Positions 7,671-16,925 of a stretch of 64,000 bases of DNA are shown here, in pieces. The stretch's first letter is position 1. The number at the start of each line of letters is the position of its first letter. Made by a program: the position numbers and the translations under genes. The stretch is from Bacteroidia bacterium (GTDB lineage: Bacteria > Bacteroidota > Bacteroidia > SXHM01): positions 1 through 64,000 of the forward strand of contig JAJVIC010000006.1 in the NCBI GenBank assembly GCA_022072225.1, read 5' to 3'. The notes beneath the pieces are model-generated. The model made no database searches. It worked only from the letters and a program-made list of their open reading frames with translations, and was not told the origin of the DNA.

Positions 7671-8825
7671 ATGCATAATTCAGATATTTTGTATTTTGCC
7701 AAAACGAATTTCAGAAATCAGGGAAAGCCTTTTGGTATAAGGCAAGCAGACAGGTTACTCCACACATACATTATTGGAAAAACAGGAACAGGAAAAACAA
7801 CTCTCCTTGAAACCATGCTCATGCAAGATATTCAGGAAGGAAGAGGCTGCTGCTTCTTAGATCCTCATGGAGACTTAGTTTCCAAACTTGCAGGTAAAAT
7901 ACCTTCATATCGCGAGCAAGATGTTATTTATTTAGACGTTACCGATCCCAACCAGCCTTGGTCATACAATCCATTACGGCACGTTTCTCTAGAAAAGAGA
8001 CCACTCATTGTATCCAGCATTCTTGAAACATTCAAGATGATGTGGTCTGACAGTTGGGGCGTGAAGTTGGAACACATTCTACGCTTCACACTTCTTGCAT
8101 TGCTGGATCAGCCAAAGGCAAATTTTGCAGATATTCCAAAGATGCTCATGGATCGCAGTTTTCGGAATAATGCTTTGCGAAATGTTGAAAGTGAACACAT
8201 GAAAGACTTTTGGATAAAAGAGTTTCCGAAGTATATGCCAACGGACATATTGCCTGTCTTAAACAAGATTTCCGGCATATTAGCATATCCCTCCATCCGA
8301 AGGGTAATCGTTGAAGAGAGGCGGCAAATCTCGATTCGTAAGGTCATAGATGAGGGTAAGATACTTTTAGTAAATCTCTCAAAAGGAGCATTAGGAACGG
8401 ATGCTTGTCATGTTGTAGGTGGATTACTCCTTACGTCACTTGCTTCAGCGGCATTTTCACGGATTGATACACCTGAAGAACAGCGTAAATTCTTTGCAGT
8501 CTATTGTGACGAGATGCAGAATTTTTCCACTCTTTCGCTCGTGAATATGCTCTCTGAGTTACGCAAGTTTAAAGTTGGACTGACACTCTCTCACCAATAC
8601 ATGAACCAATTGGAGCCTGAAATTTTAGATGCTGTTTTAGGCAACGTAGGAACTACCATTAGCTTTCGTGTCGATGCATTTGATGCCAATCGCATGGCTC
8701 AGAAGATGCATCCAAAGTTTGATGCCATTGATTTTGTGAACCTACCGAATTACCACATTTATTTGAGCCTTATGATCGATGGTGCCCCTTCAAGACCATT
8801 TAGTGCAGTGACAATTCCTCCTTAG
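7671..8825 (+). CDS. TraG/HerA-type ATPase (T4SS-coupling-like)
   Basis: A 384-residue ATPase. Walker A is GKTGTGKT at residues 36-43, and the following CCFLDPHGDLV is typical of TraD/TraG/HerA hexameric DNA pumps. A Walker B-like YCDEMQNF lies near residue 285. There is no N-terminal membrane segment, so it is a soluble motor domain. It is related to the C-terminal halves of the two larger ATPases at 39466 and 57938. Its last residues (DFVNLPNYHIYLSLMI and PFSAV) recur as fragments at 14290-14400 and 61941-61997. A role in DNA transfer or defence is possible. It is followed by an intrinsic terminator. Confidence 0.8.
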   Translation: MHNSDILYFAKTNFRNQGKPFGIRQADRLLHTYIIGKTGTGKTTLLETMLMQDIQEGRGCCFLDPHGDLVSKLAGKIPSYREQDVIYLDVTDPNQPWSYNPLRHVSLEKRPLIVSSILETFKMMWSDSWGVKLEHILRFTLLALLDQPKANFADIPKMLMDRSFRNNALRNVESEHMKDFWIKEFPKYMPTDILPVLNKISGILAYPSIRRVIVEERRQISIRKVIDEGKILLVNLSKGALGTDACHVVGGLLLTSLASAAFSRIDTPEEQRKFFAVYCDEMQNFSTLSLVNMLSELRKFKVGLTLSHQYMNQLEPEILDAVLGNVGTTISFRVDAFDANRMAQKMHPKFDAIDFVNLPNYHIYLSLMIDGAPSRPFSAVTIPP

Positions 8826-8856
8826 GTACTCAGTCGAATTTATCAGATTTAGCTGA

Positions 8857-8900
8857 GCCCGGACCATTCAAATAGCAGAGTGGTTCGGGCTTTCTTTTTC
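8857..8900 (+). terminator. Intrinsic terminator abutting the next start codon
   Basis: A 13-base stem with two G-U pairs (8857-8869 with 8878-8890) has an 8-base loop, followed by TTTCTTTTTC (8891-8900). It would end the ATPase transcript. The ATG of the methyltransferase begins at the very next base, 8901. Confidence 0.8.
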
Positions 8901-9542
8901 ATGAATATTCTTGAACTCTTCGCAGGAAGTCGTTCAGTAGGGAAAGAAGCTGAAAAGCTTTCGTTCCGTGTATTTTCAACCGACATTGAACCATTTGAAA
9001 AAATAGATGCTATTACAGATATACACAAACTTAACTACAATCAAATTCCATTTGTCCCCGATGTTATTTGGGCTTCACCACCTTGTACGTCATTCAGTAT
9101 TCTTTCCTGCAGGTTTCATTGGATGAAAGATGGAAACAAGTATTTCGCAAAGACCAAAACCGCATTAGAAGGCATAGCGCTGGTAAAGCGAACCTTTCAG
9201 ATCATTCGACACTTTCAGAAACTCAATCCGAAGTTAATTTGGTACATAGAAAACCCGAGGGGATTATTGCGCAAGATGCCTATCATGCAAGGATTACCAA
9301 TTAGGCAAACGGTCACCTACTGTCAATATGGAGACAACCGCATGAAGCCGACTGATATTTGGACAAATAACAAAGATTGGAAGCCCAAAGCAATGTGTAG
9401 CCCTGGGAGTTCATGTCATGTGGCATGTCCACGTGGAAGTAATTCAGGAATCCAAGGATTAGGGTCGAGTTATGAACGTGCGAAAATTCCGCTGCTTCTT
9501 TGTAAGGAAATTCTTCTTTCGGTTTTTAATCCATTTAAGTAG
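8901..9542 (+). CDS. DNA cytosine-5 methyltransferase (phage type)
   Basis: A small C5-methyltransferase of 214 residues. Motif I is ELFAGSRSVG, motif IV is ASPPCTSFS with the catalytic Cys near residue 61, and ENPRG stands in place of the ENV motif. YCQYGDNRMKPTDIWT and the Cys/His-rich CSPGSSCHVACPRGS are typical of phage-borne relatives. I choose ATG 8901 because an upstream GTG at 8880 would lie inside the terminator stem. No restriction enzyme is adjacent, so it is probably an orphan that protects the element. It converges with the gene ending at 9548. Confidence 0.85.
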   Translation: MNILELFAGSRSVGKEAEKLSFRVFSTDIEPFEKIDAITDIHKLNYNQIPFVPDVIWASPPCTSFSILSCRFHWMKDGNKYFAKTKTALEGIALVKRTFQIIRHFQKLNPKLIWYIENPRGLLRKMPIMQGLPIRQTVTYCQYGDNRMKPTDIWTNNKDWKPKAMCSPGSSCHVACPRGSNSGIQGLGSSYERAKIPLLLCKEILLSVFNPFK

Positions 9543-9547
9543 AAAAC

Positions 9548-10207
9548 TTAGTCTTTCATTTGAAGGTTTGAGAAAAAAGCGTTGAGGATTGTAGTAATGC
9601 AAAGTAATTCTCGTATTGAAAGTGGCTTTATTTTTTCTCCAACTTTATAACATGATAGATTTCGGACTGTTCTCAGTTTTAAGGCAGCATTCTCAGGCCC
9701 TCGAAATGGGATTGTATTCATTATCGTCTGATTTCCTGAGGCATCTTCAAAGAAAAATTCAAAGGCATAGGAGTAAATCTTCATATCATTTTGACCCTCT
9801 AAGTCTCGTTCTGATACAAGTCCTTTTCTATACTCAGCACAGTTCCGAAGTAAACGAAGAGAGTTTATGATTTCACATACGTATGCAAGGTGTTGAGCCT
9901 TTTCGTCAAGATAATGTTTTGTAACTGAAATCAAACTTTCAAAATTATCTCGTTTCGGTGTAATATTTTTTTGCTTTACAAACGAGAGCAGATCATATTT
10001 TATCAAGGAGCATAGCCGCATAAGGACATAGTCGTAAATTCCTTCTGTAAATCTACTCTGAATTTCCTCCGGTTTAAACTTTTGAAGTTGTGGGATAACA
10101 AAATTGAGGGGATCAGCTTTTATCAGCTTCTCATTAAGATTAATCTTTTGTTCTGAAAAATAAAGGAACAGAATAAGGTCATCATAATTTTCAATCATAA
10201 ATTTCAA
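9548..10207 (-). CDS. Unknown protein linked to the short Argonaute
   Basis: A 219-residue, mostly helical, soluble protein that I do not recognise. It follows the Argonaute gene on the same strand after only 18 bases and may be a third member of the SPARSA operon. A segment RLLRNCAEYRKG (around residue 120) resembles the R-N-x-x-x-H motif of HEPN domains, but has Tyr where His is expected, so RNase activity is doubtful. It has no signal peptide or membrane segment. Confidence 0.65.
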   Translation of the reverse strand: MKFMIENYDDLILFLYFSEQKINLNEKLIKADPLNFVIPQLQKFKPEEIQSRFTEGIYDYVLMRLCSLIKYDLLSFVKQKNITPKRDNFESLISVTKHYLDEKAQHLAYVCEIINSLRLLRNCAEYRKGLVSERDLEGQNDMKIYSYAFEFFFEDASGNQTIMNTIPFRGPENAALKLRTVRNLSCYKVGEKIKPLSIRELLCITTILNAFFSNLQMKD

Positions 10208-10225
10208 TAAACATTTACAGTACGG

Positions 10226-11638
10226 TTACATAAAAAACCTATAATCATAAATATCATTTATGATTTCCTTGGATTGCTTAACTACACTCGCAAAGTTTTG
10301 TGAGTATCCAATCGTAACAGGTAACGTTTTGTGAAGAGTATTATTATTCCAATCAACTTTAGTTAACCCTAATATACTTGAACACGTTGAATGCCATCCT
10401 CCTTGTCCAGAAAATCGTCTAATGAGTATTGGATCAGGTAAGGGCTTCAATGCCGCCTCTTTAAAAACCGGTGTAGTTGCTTTTTCAACATTAACGCCTA
10501 AAACGCTGCCTTGTGTCCAAAGTAAACATTCATTATCACTAATTGGTAAGTAACAACCTCGATCTAAAGGATACATGGCTGGTCTTGATGGATTACCATA
10601 TGCTGGACCATCTATTTTTAAGCCAAACCAGCTTGTCTTTCGAATAATTTGAACAAGTTCAATTTCTGTTTTTTCCCCAAACGCATCAAATGCCCCCTGA
10701 ATTTCATCCTGAGTGAAATGAGATGTTTTATGAATAAATATCTTTTTGGGTATTCTACCATTATGCTCATTTTGGTAAATAAGTAAACTTCGAGATAATA
10801 CCGTTTGCATTTCCTGATAACTTAGGTACGGATTACCTTTTCTGTCAGTCGAAAACTCCTTTGTATCATAGGCAACAAATTTGAAGCCGGTACCATCGGG
10901 GTCAAATATTTGACTACAGCAAGTTGTATAATCACTTACGTCATTGATTTTTTTGATTGCATAACTCAATCCGATATAAGCTTCATCTTTATCTAGATCA
11001 GCCAATTTCCATGGAATGCCACCCGATTTTGCATAAATGGCAACGCTTAAACCCCACATAACATTTGCACGACATTCTCTTGTAAGAGCCGTATCATTAA
11101 TGATCTGAACAGGAATATTCAAAACAGCAAGTTTTGCCTTGATTAAGTCATGTAAATTAAAATCCTCGTATTCAAAACAGGCTTCCCATTCGGTGGGGAG
11201 ATAAATTATCAGAATATCAATTGAAGAACGGAGTAATGATAGCTGTCCGATGCTGTGTAAAATTTGTTCAAGAAGTGCATTTCCATCTCTCTTTTGAATG
11301 GGTTCAGAGGTTTGGGCATTAGCAAGTTCAAATCTTGCATTTACTGTTGCGGACTTTAATGGAATGCGAAATACATTTTCAAAACCCGGATATTTTGGAT
11401 AATAGTTTTTAGCTTCAACCGGACTATGAGAACTATTTAATTCCGTTAACAGATTTTCTAGTTTTGAAACACTACCTTCAGGTGTTAAAAATGCAGTTCG
11501 GATTTGAGTTGGAAATCCAAGTCCTAAACTATAAGGCCCATGAGAAATCAAGCCTTTTAACGGATGTAGATCTGTTTTACTTTGATTGAAAAGCAAAAGC
11601 GGTTCCGGCATTATTGTATAACCTACAAGTTCTTCCAT
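10226..11638 (-). CDS. Short prokaryotic Argonaute (MID-PIWI), SPARSA subunit
   Basis: A 470-residue short pAgo with MID and PIWI domains only. The MID part includes [16 protein letters not shown] and [23 protein letters not shown] segments typical of the family. The PIWI part starts near residue 220 ([10 protein letters not shown]), where active Argonautes have a catalytic Asp; here it is absent, as in other short, catalytically dead pAgos. The C-terminal segment after [13 protein letters not shown] fits the PIWI end. Its ATG directly follows the TAA of the SIR2-APAZ gene (TAAATG), so the two are translationally coupled. In SPARSA systems the pAgo-guide complex senses invader nucleic acid and activates the SIR2 NADase. 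Confidence 0.9.
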   Translation of the reverse strand: MEELVGYTIMPEPLLLFNQSKTDLHPLKGLISHGPYSLGLGFPTQIRTAFLTPEGSVSKLENLLTELNSSHSPVEAKNYYPKYPGFENVFRIPLKSATVNARFELANAQTSEPIQKRDGNALLEQILHSIGQLSLLRSSIDILIIYLPTEWEACFEYEDFNLHDLIKAKLAVLNIPVQIINDTALTRECRANVMWGLSVAIYAKSGGIPWKLADLDKDEAYIGLSYAIKKINDVSDYTTCCSQIFDPDGTGFKFVAYDTKEFSTDRKGNPYLSYQEMQTVLSRSLLIYQNEHNGRIPKKIFIHKTSHFTQDEIQGAFDAFGEKTEIELVQIIRKTSWFGLKIDGPAYGNPSRPAMYPLDRGCYLPISDNECLLWTQGSVLGVNVEKATTPVFKEAALKPLPDPILIRRFSGQGGWHSTCSSILGLTKVDWNNNTLHKTLPVTIGYSQNFASVVKQSKEIINDIYDYRFFM

Positions 11639-13378
11639 TTATTTTCTACTATATGAGGTCCGTGTATTGATTTTAAATACTGCGGGGTATTCAGCTTCTT
11701 TTTGAAAAACAACTTCAACTTCTCCTTTACCAACTGATCCGAATAATATCGTTATCCAAGCATCAAGAACCCTAAAAGCCTTTGGATTATATCTGTATTT
11801 TCGTTTTCCTTTAATAAACTCCTGAACATTCTGCCTTTCTACAACTGGTTCAATCCATGTCGTTGGCTTCAGCAGAATGTATGCGTTATTATTTCTTATT
11901 TCAATTTTAATGCGTACTGCTTCGCTCCAGACAGTACCTTGAACCGCATTCGGTACAAATCCTGTGATATAACCAGGTCTGCCTTGATTATCAGCGAGGG
12001 CATCTTTTAATGGCTGAAAAATAGCGTTTCCAGCTTGGCTTGGATTGACTGCAAGTACAAACCCAAAATCATTTTTCAGGCTAATTGGTCTACCATCGCA
12101 TAACGCCACAGCTAATGCTCGCTCAAAAAATGAATGATAACTAGTCGATATAGTTATCATGTTGCAAGGATTTTCTATTACGTGGTTTCTTATTTCTACA
12201 ATTTTATCCTCCCCTAATCCCTTTTTTATTTCAGCAATTTCTCCCCATGCCACAATATTATCTGCTCTGGCTATAATTGATCCTGCCTTATTTCTGCTTA
12301 GCAATTCCTTAACTTCTTGGGTAGTTAATTGACTTGTGGTCGAAACAACCGCGCATTGTTGAGGGAGAGATTTTATTTCTAAAGCGTTTGTTCGTATGAC
12401 AGGAAACCCCGTTCCTTTAGAACCCATTGGAATTTTCACTTCCAAGGCAGAAGCTGTATTCACTTGCTTATTTAGCTCATCACTTTTATCTGTCAATTGT
12501 CTCCATATTTTAGATAAAGTGCTATCAAAAGTTCCCGTTTCAATAATATGGGCATTGATGCCCTTTGATTGTGCAAATAATATAAAATCTGAAATTGCAG
12601 GTTCAACTCGTTTGATATCAGTTACGGTCCAAAAGATACCGGCTGGAAAAGCATTGTTTTGAGTAACGGCTTCTCTAAACATTGACATGACATTATTATC
12701 ACGACCGCTATATCCTGAAAGAACAAGTCCAAATCTAGTTGCGGCTGCAATAAAGCAACGTTGAATTTTCTCATCATTAGAGATTAAATCACTCGATAAG
12801 TTTTTTACACTTCGGAATTTAAAATCACCATGTATTTTCGCATAGATAGGAAATTGATCTGCATTGAGGGCGTCTAATGCTGCATAAGAGCCTTCTAAAT
12901 TGAAGGTGGAAATTGAAATTCCTGCAACTTTTGCGCAAGCGACCTCATTGACTTCATCAAAATTGGTAGTAAAAATAAGTCTCGATTTTTTCAGAGCTAC
13001 CAAACCAGCCAATGCACGATGTCCTATATTTAAAGAGATCTTATCTCTATGTAGTTGCTCTAAGAGATATTTTTGTTGAGCGGAATAATCAGTTCCAAAA
13101 GTCAGCTCAAAGTAAAATGAGTATTCTTCAGGGCTCCACAATTTTGGAAAGTTTTTGCTATCCATATATGATTGAACCCTTTTCTTTACAACCTCGTTAT
13201 TTATATCATGATTTTTTATGTCTTGATTTTCCTCACGGCAATAATATTTTACTTTTAAATCCCATATCAGATCCATTGCTGTTGGCATTCCAGCAGTGCG
13301 GGAGGTGCCTGCACCGAGAAACCACATAAACTGATTGGCATTTGCAGTAAAGTATTGTATGAAATCCAATTCACTCAT
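11639..13378 (-). CDS. SIR2-APAZ effector of the SPARSA system
   Basis: A 579-residue protein. SIR2 domain at residues about 10-290: GAGTSR at 22-27, TTNFDE at 137-142 (Asn139, Asp141) and KIHGDF with the likely catalytic His183. The C-terminal half (about 300-579) is the APAZ region that binds the short Argonaute in place of its missing N and PAZ domains. In characterised SPARSA systems the complex depletes NAD when the pAgo is guided to a plasmid or phage target, killing or arresting the cell. It is the first gene of the operon and its stop is contiguous with the pAgo start. A likely promoter lies in 13379-13479. Confidence 0.9.
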   Translation of the reverse strand: MSELDFIQYFTANANQFMWFLGAGTSRTAGMPTAMDLIWDLKVKYYCREENQDIKNHDINNEVVKKRVQSYMDSKNFPKLWSPEEYSFYFELTFGTDYSAQQKYLLEQLHRDKISLNIGHRALAGLVALKKSRLIFTTNFDEVNEVACAKVAGISISTFNLEGSYAALDALNADQFPIYAKIHGDFKFRSVKNLSSDLISNDEKIQRCFIAAATRFGLVLSGYSGRDNNVMSMFREAVTQNNAFPAGIFWTVTDIKRVEPAISDFILFAQSKGINAHIIETGTFDSTLSKIWRQLTDKSDELNKQVNTASALEVKIPMGSKGTGFPVIRTNALEIKSLPQQCAVVSTTSQLTTQEVKELLSRNKAGSIIARADNIVAWGEIAEIKKGLGEDKIVEIRNHVIENPCNMITISTSYHSFFERALAVALCDGRPISLKNDFGFVLAVNPSQAGNAIFQPLKDALADNQGRPGYITGFVPNAVQGTVWSEAVRIKIEIRNNNAYILLKPTTWIEPVVERQNVQEFIKGKRKYRYNPKAFRVLDAWITILFGSVGKGEVEVVFQKEAEYPAVFKINTRTSYSRK

Positions 13379-13479
13379 TCAATTCAATAAATTTTAGGTG
13401 TGTGAATGTAAAAAACTTCCAGTGTAATAACTGTCAGTTGTTAAAACTCTTAGTTTTTTCCGAAAAATTTAAAACAATC

Positions 13480-14097
13480 TTAAAACGAAGTGAGCCTATT
13501 TTTTTGTTCTTGTTTCTGCTTCACTTCGCTTTTCCGAGCTATAATGAGATACAAAGAATTTGTGGCAATGGTTGCATTGTAAGCCTCACATTCGCTATTT
13601 AAATATTCAATCGTATGGTTGATTTTTTCAACGCTGTTTTGAGCAATGCTGGTGACATAGCGCTCCATGTCAGGATTAAGATTTACATTCCCATACATGG
13701 TATTAATAGCAAAAGTGAGATTTCCATTTGTCACATCAGCATCAATGGTCCAATTGAAGTGTTTTTGCGGAAGGTATCGCCATAGCTCAGCATTCCCTTC
13801 GTATTCAAAAGTGTAATATACCACTGCCATTGGATAGTGGCTTTCACGCGCAAACATTCGTCTTTCTGCTGGTAAAAGTTCAACAGGTAGGTTTTCCATT
13901 TTCACATCAACACTTTTTTTATCAGCATGGAATTTAAGATTGTTTTTGATGCGGAATTTCTGAGCGATTTCTTCGCTTAATTCTCCACCATCTTTTGCAA
14001 GAATGTCGTTTTCATTGATTGAAGAAATGTAGCTTTTAATAGCTTGGTTTGTTTTGTTGAAAAGGTTCTCGATTTTTTCTTCGTAAAAAATATTCAT
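13480..14097 (-). CDS. Unknown soluble protein upstream of SPARSA
   Basis: A 205-residue protein that I do not recognise. The N-terminal 70 residues are helical and charged. The middle (about 75-145) looks beta-rich (YPMAVVYYTFEYEG, LTFAINTMYGNVN). The end is helical, with a KQKQEQKN tail. No signal peptide or membrane segment is seen. It is 100 bases upstream of the SIR2-APAZ gene on the same strand, so it could share its transcript, but no functional link can be shown from the sequence. Confidence 0.6.
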   Translation of the reverse strand: MNIFYEEKIENLFNKTNQAIKSYISSINENDILAKDGGELSEEIAQKFRIKNNLKFHADKKSVDVKMENLPVELLPAERRMFARESHYPMAVVYYTFEYEGNAELWRYLPQKHFNWTIDADVTNGNLTFAINTMYGNVNLNPDMERYVTSIAQNSVEKINHTIEYLNSECEAYNATIATNSLYLIIARKSEVKQKQEQKNRLTSF

Positions 14098-14289
14098 GAT
14101 TCTGGTTTTTTTATTGTTTAACTTACTGAACCACTTTTCAATTTTCCTGCCAGATGAAATTGAATGTCAGGGTGTCACGCGAAAAATGAAATTTCACAAA
14201 CTTACTTGTCAGTTTATGACATTTTTGCGCCTTTAGGCACATTGGCAATACTTCCCGTAGGAAACGGTTTGCTTGCAAAAAGCCTTTCG

Positions 14290-14400
14290 GCAATAAAAAC
14301 TGATTTTGTGAACCTACCTAAATACCATATTTACTTATCGCTTATGATTGAGGGTGTTCCGTCTAAACCATTTAGCGCAATCACAATTAATAACTTCTGA
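14290..14400 (+). pseudogene. Fragment of a TraG-like ATPase gene (C-terminal end)
   Basis: About 36 codons match the end of the ATPase at 7671-8825: DFVNLPKYHIYLSLMIEG and PSKPFSAIT, ending in a stop. The upstream part of the open frame (14164-14289) does not look related and contains no Walker motifs. This is a leftover of a lost or rearranged copy. It overlaps the 3' end of the minus-strand gene at 14335. Confidence 0.75.
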
Positions 14401-15267
14401 ATAAAAAGTAAGTAGTTTACTAGCTTGGAAATACATATAGAAATATGCTCTAAACTTCATCTGATTAAATGAAATGATTTTCTGTATTTGAGCATATTCA
14501 TACATTATCGGGAGAAGTAGATTATTTATATCAGTTGCAAGTCTGACGTCTTGAAATTCTTGATAAAGCTTATGAGCTGGAATAATTAAATTATGATATG
14601 TAATTCTCATCCTAGTATTATTTTCCATGACTTGCCATTTGTACCATATTTCATCCAGTTTTTTGATGAACTCGTAAACCCTAACATCAGCTATTGGAAA
14701 TTTCTTAGCCTGAGCGTCAAGATAAACAACACTTAAATTCCTTCTCAATTCTTCGATATGATCTTTATAGCGTTCCTCATGCTTATTATATCGTTGAATA
14801 AATTCATTAAACTCATCAGTTATTCTGCTATCAAAGAACTTCAAGCCTTCAAGCATAGACCATATTCTATTGTAGGCTTTTAATGATTTTTCTTTAGAGC
14901 ACATCCGCCATATAAAAAGTTTGGAATATGCGCTAAACAAGATTTGTAAGTCTTGTTGATATGCCAATCCTAGATATGTAATTGGAGAGTATCGCAAATG
15001 CCAATCATCATCATAGTTTTCGTGAAGGGTTGGATAAAAACGCTTTAATGACTTGGAATTTTTTTGACAACGGGCTGCAATTTCCTTAATGATTGATTGA
15101 AAATATTTTCGAGTTTGTCGTCTGTTTGAGTAATTAATAAATCCCTTAAAAATAGCTCCAACCAATCCGCCAATCACAAAAATGATAATTGAAATAAGAA
15201 TAGGTGCAGAAACTTCATTCTCCACACCAAAAATTCTATTTATTTCATCAATGAGATTAATATCCAT
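14335..15267 (-). CDS. Single-span membrane protein of unknown function
   Basis: A 310-residue protein with one clear membrane segment (residues about 20-42: APILISIIIFVIGGLVGAIF) and a long, helical, charged cytoplasmic part. I do not recognise a family. It forms an operon with the upstream gene at 15274 (6 bases apart). The last 22 codons are read on the strand opposite the TraG-like fragment at 14290-14400, so the natural C-terminus may have been replaced when that fragment arrived. Confidence 0.6.
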   Translation of the reverse strand: MDINLIDEINRIFGVENEVSAPILISIIIFVIGGLVGAIFKGFINYSNRRQTRKYFQSIIKEIAARCQKNSKSLKRFYPTLHENYDDDWHLRYSPITYLGLAYQQDLQILFSAYSKLFIWRMCSKEKSLKAYNRIWSMLEGLKFFDSRITDEFNEFIQRYNKHEERYKDHIEELRRNLSVVYLDAQAKKFPIADVRVYEFIKKLDEIWYKWQVMENNTRMRITYHNLIIPAHKLYQEFQDVRLATDINNLLLPIMYEYAQIQKIISFNQMKFRAYFYMYFQASKLLTFYSEVINCDCAKWFRRNTLNHKR

Positions 15268-15273
15268 TTTGAT

Positions 15274-15954
15274 TTATTTGCAAGTATAACAAGAAATTTC
15301 AGGATGTTTTCTTTGAAATTTTCCTTTCGTATCTTGAGTTACATCTTTTCTCGTTTTGCATTCTTCCGCTAAATCTATAATGGAAATATCCGTTTCGATT
15401 TCACTAAGCTGTGCTTTCAATTCAGGTAAGATTTTCTCAAGCTCTTCTTTCGAACTCGCACCTGTCTTTTGATATACAAAATAATTTCTTCTTGGAAGCT
15501 CAAAGACATTTACATTGCCAATATGCTTTACTTTTTCATAGAGTGCTGCCGTAGCTTCCAAATCAGATTGAGCACCGATTTGAAAAACCCAAAGCTTATC
15601 CTTAGATGCCCGTATAATGCTATCCTTTCTTTCCTGTGCTGCGATAATGCTTTGAGTAAGGTCGGCAGTTTGCATGGCTAGTTCTCCAGCAGCTTGAATA
15701 TCGTTTTTCTCAGCCTTTATCATAGTCGTATTGTGTACTTCCTGAATTGATTTTTCAGAAGCACCATACCCAATGACTGATGGGACAAAAAATGCCAATG
15801 CACATATGCTCCAAAATAGTATTGAAACCTGGGCAGTACTTAATCCTTGAATGTACTTATTAATGATGCCATCAATAAACTTTTGCTTCACTGAAGCAAG
15901 AGTTCCACATGCAAGTATCCCTGTTACTACTCCAATGGTAAGGTTTGTATCCAT
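15274..15954 (-). CDS. Membrane protein with a SPOR-like C-terminal domain
   Basis: A 226-residue protein. It has one or two hydrophobic segments near the N-terminus (around residues 5-20 and 43-65), then a linker helix. A region at about 120-190 (KLWVFQIGAQSDLEATAALY, then NYFVYQKTGASSKEELEKIL) has the strand-helix repeat pattern of SPOR domains, which bind denuded peptidoglycan. The fit is by pattern only. The end carries a CYTCK tail with two Cys. It is the first gene of a two-gene unit with the membrane protein at 14335. Function unknown; an envelope role is possible. Confidence 0.55.
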   Translation of the reverse strand: MDTNLTIGVVTGILACGTLASVKQKFIDGIINKYIQGLSTAQVSILFWSICALAFFVPSVIGYGASEKSIQEVHNTTMIKAEKNDIQAAGELAMQTADLTQSIIAAQERKDSIIRASKDKLWVFQIGAQSDLEATAALYEKVKHIGNVNVFELPRRNYFVYQKTGASSKEELEKILPELKAQLSEIETDISIIDLAEECKTRKDVTQDTKGKFQRKHPEISCYTCK

Positions 15955-16030
15955 AAGAAATGTTTTGGTAAGGAAGGGAAAGGTATAATATTTTTAAAAA
16001 AGAATAATTTTTTCTTCATCTCGGTTTTCT

Positions 16031-16816
16031 ATGCTCTTTGAAACTTTAAAAATTCAAAGAGCCATGAAAAACAAAAAGTCCGGGACTGTGCCATCTGGTA
16101 CCGCCCAATTTAAAAACATTTTTGATAAAATTGCTTACAGAGAAAGCTATGAGAAGGTGTTCGATGACTTTCTTAAACTGATAATATGTTGTTATACCCG
16201 CAACTATATCACAGGACTTTCCTACTATGAAGAAGAGTATTTCCAAATAATCGAGCCATACAAGGAGCATAAAACGCAGGATTACTTTCCGCAGTTATTA
16301 GCCGAACTCATTCTCTACATGGAAAACATGAAAAATAGTAGCGAAGGAAATGACCTGTTAGGAACCTTTTATGAAACGGAGTTAAGTCATGGGAGAAATG
16401 GACAATTCTTTACCCCATTTCACCTTTGCGCAATGATGGCAAAAATGTTGAAAGGAGAAGATACAAAGTCTTGTAATGTGTTAGACCCATCGTGTGGAAG
16501 CGGTAGAATGCTCCTAGCGTTCGCTAAAGATAGCACCCTGGTACATACCTACTATGGCATCGATATTGACCCACTATGCGTTAAAATGACAGCAATAAAC
16601 ATGTTTCTGAATGGTCTTCAGGGAGAGGTTATATGTGCGGATGCATTAGCACCAGCAGATTTTAAATTTGGGTATAAAATCTCACTTTTCCCTTTAGGTA
16701 TATTCAAAATTGAAAAAGAGCAATCATTGATATGGCAACATCAGCAAAACGGATTCTCTGAAATTAAGAAAGATAAACAAGGACCTTCTGACCAAACACA
16801 ACTTCAGTTATTCTGA
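16031..16816 (+). CDS. N6-adenine methylase-like protein (HsdM type) without visible NPPY motif
   Basis: A 261-residue protein resembling the catalytic domain of type I methylases. GQFFTP (motif X) lies at residues about 123-128 and motif I DPSCGSGR at 152-159, followed by GIDIDPLCVKMTAINMFLNG. After ADALAP the protein changes to unrelated, Gln/Lys-rich sequence and ends. The NPPY/NPPF motif IV needed for methyl transfer is not visible. It may be a short mobile-element family that binds S-adenosylmethionine for another purpose, or a shortened enzyme. No HsdS or HsdR is near. An alternative start is the Met at 16064. A terminator follows at 16819. Confidence 0.7.
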   Translation: MLFETLKIQRAMKNKKSGTVPSGTAQFKNIFDKIAYRESYEKVFDDFLKLIICCYTRNYITGLSYYEEEYFQIIEPYKEHKTQDYFPQLLAELILYMENMKNSSEGNDLLGTFYETELSHGRNGQFFTPFHLCAMMAKMLKGEDTKSCNVLDPSCGSGRMLLAFAKDSTLVHTYYGIDIDPLCVKMTAINMFLNGLQGEVICADALAPADFKFGYKISLFPLGIFKIEKEQSLIWQHQQNGFSEIKKDKQGPSDQTQLQLF

Positions 16817-16818
16817 AC

Positions 16819-16843
16819 AAAGCCGCCCTTTTGAGGCGGCTTT
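16819..16843 (+). terminator. Intrinsic terminator
   Basis: AAAGCCGCC and GGCGGCTTT are perfect 9-base arms around CTTTTGA, just 2 bases after the stop of the methylase-like gene. The T-run is short (TTTA). Confidence 0.85.
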
Positions 16844-16925
16844 ACTAATTGTGACAACTTTTGACTTCTTTTCTCAATCCATAGGAGGAATATGATTTCG
16901 TAAACCCCTTTAAAATTTACGAACT

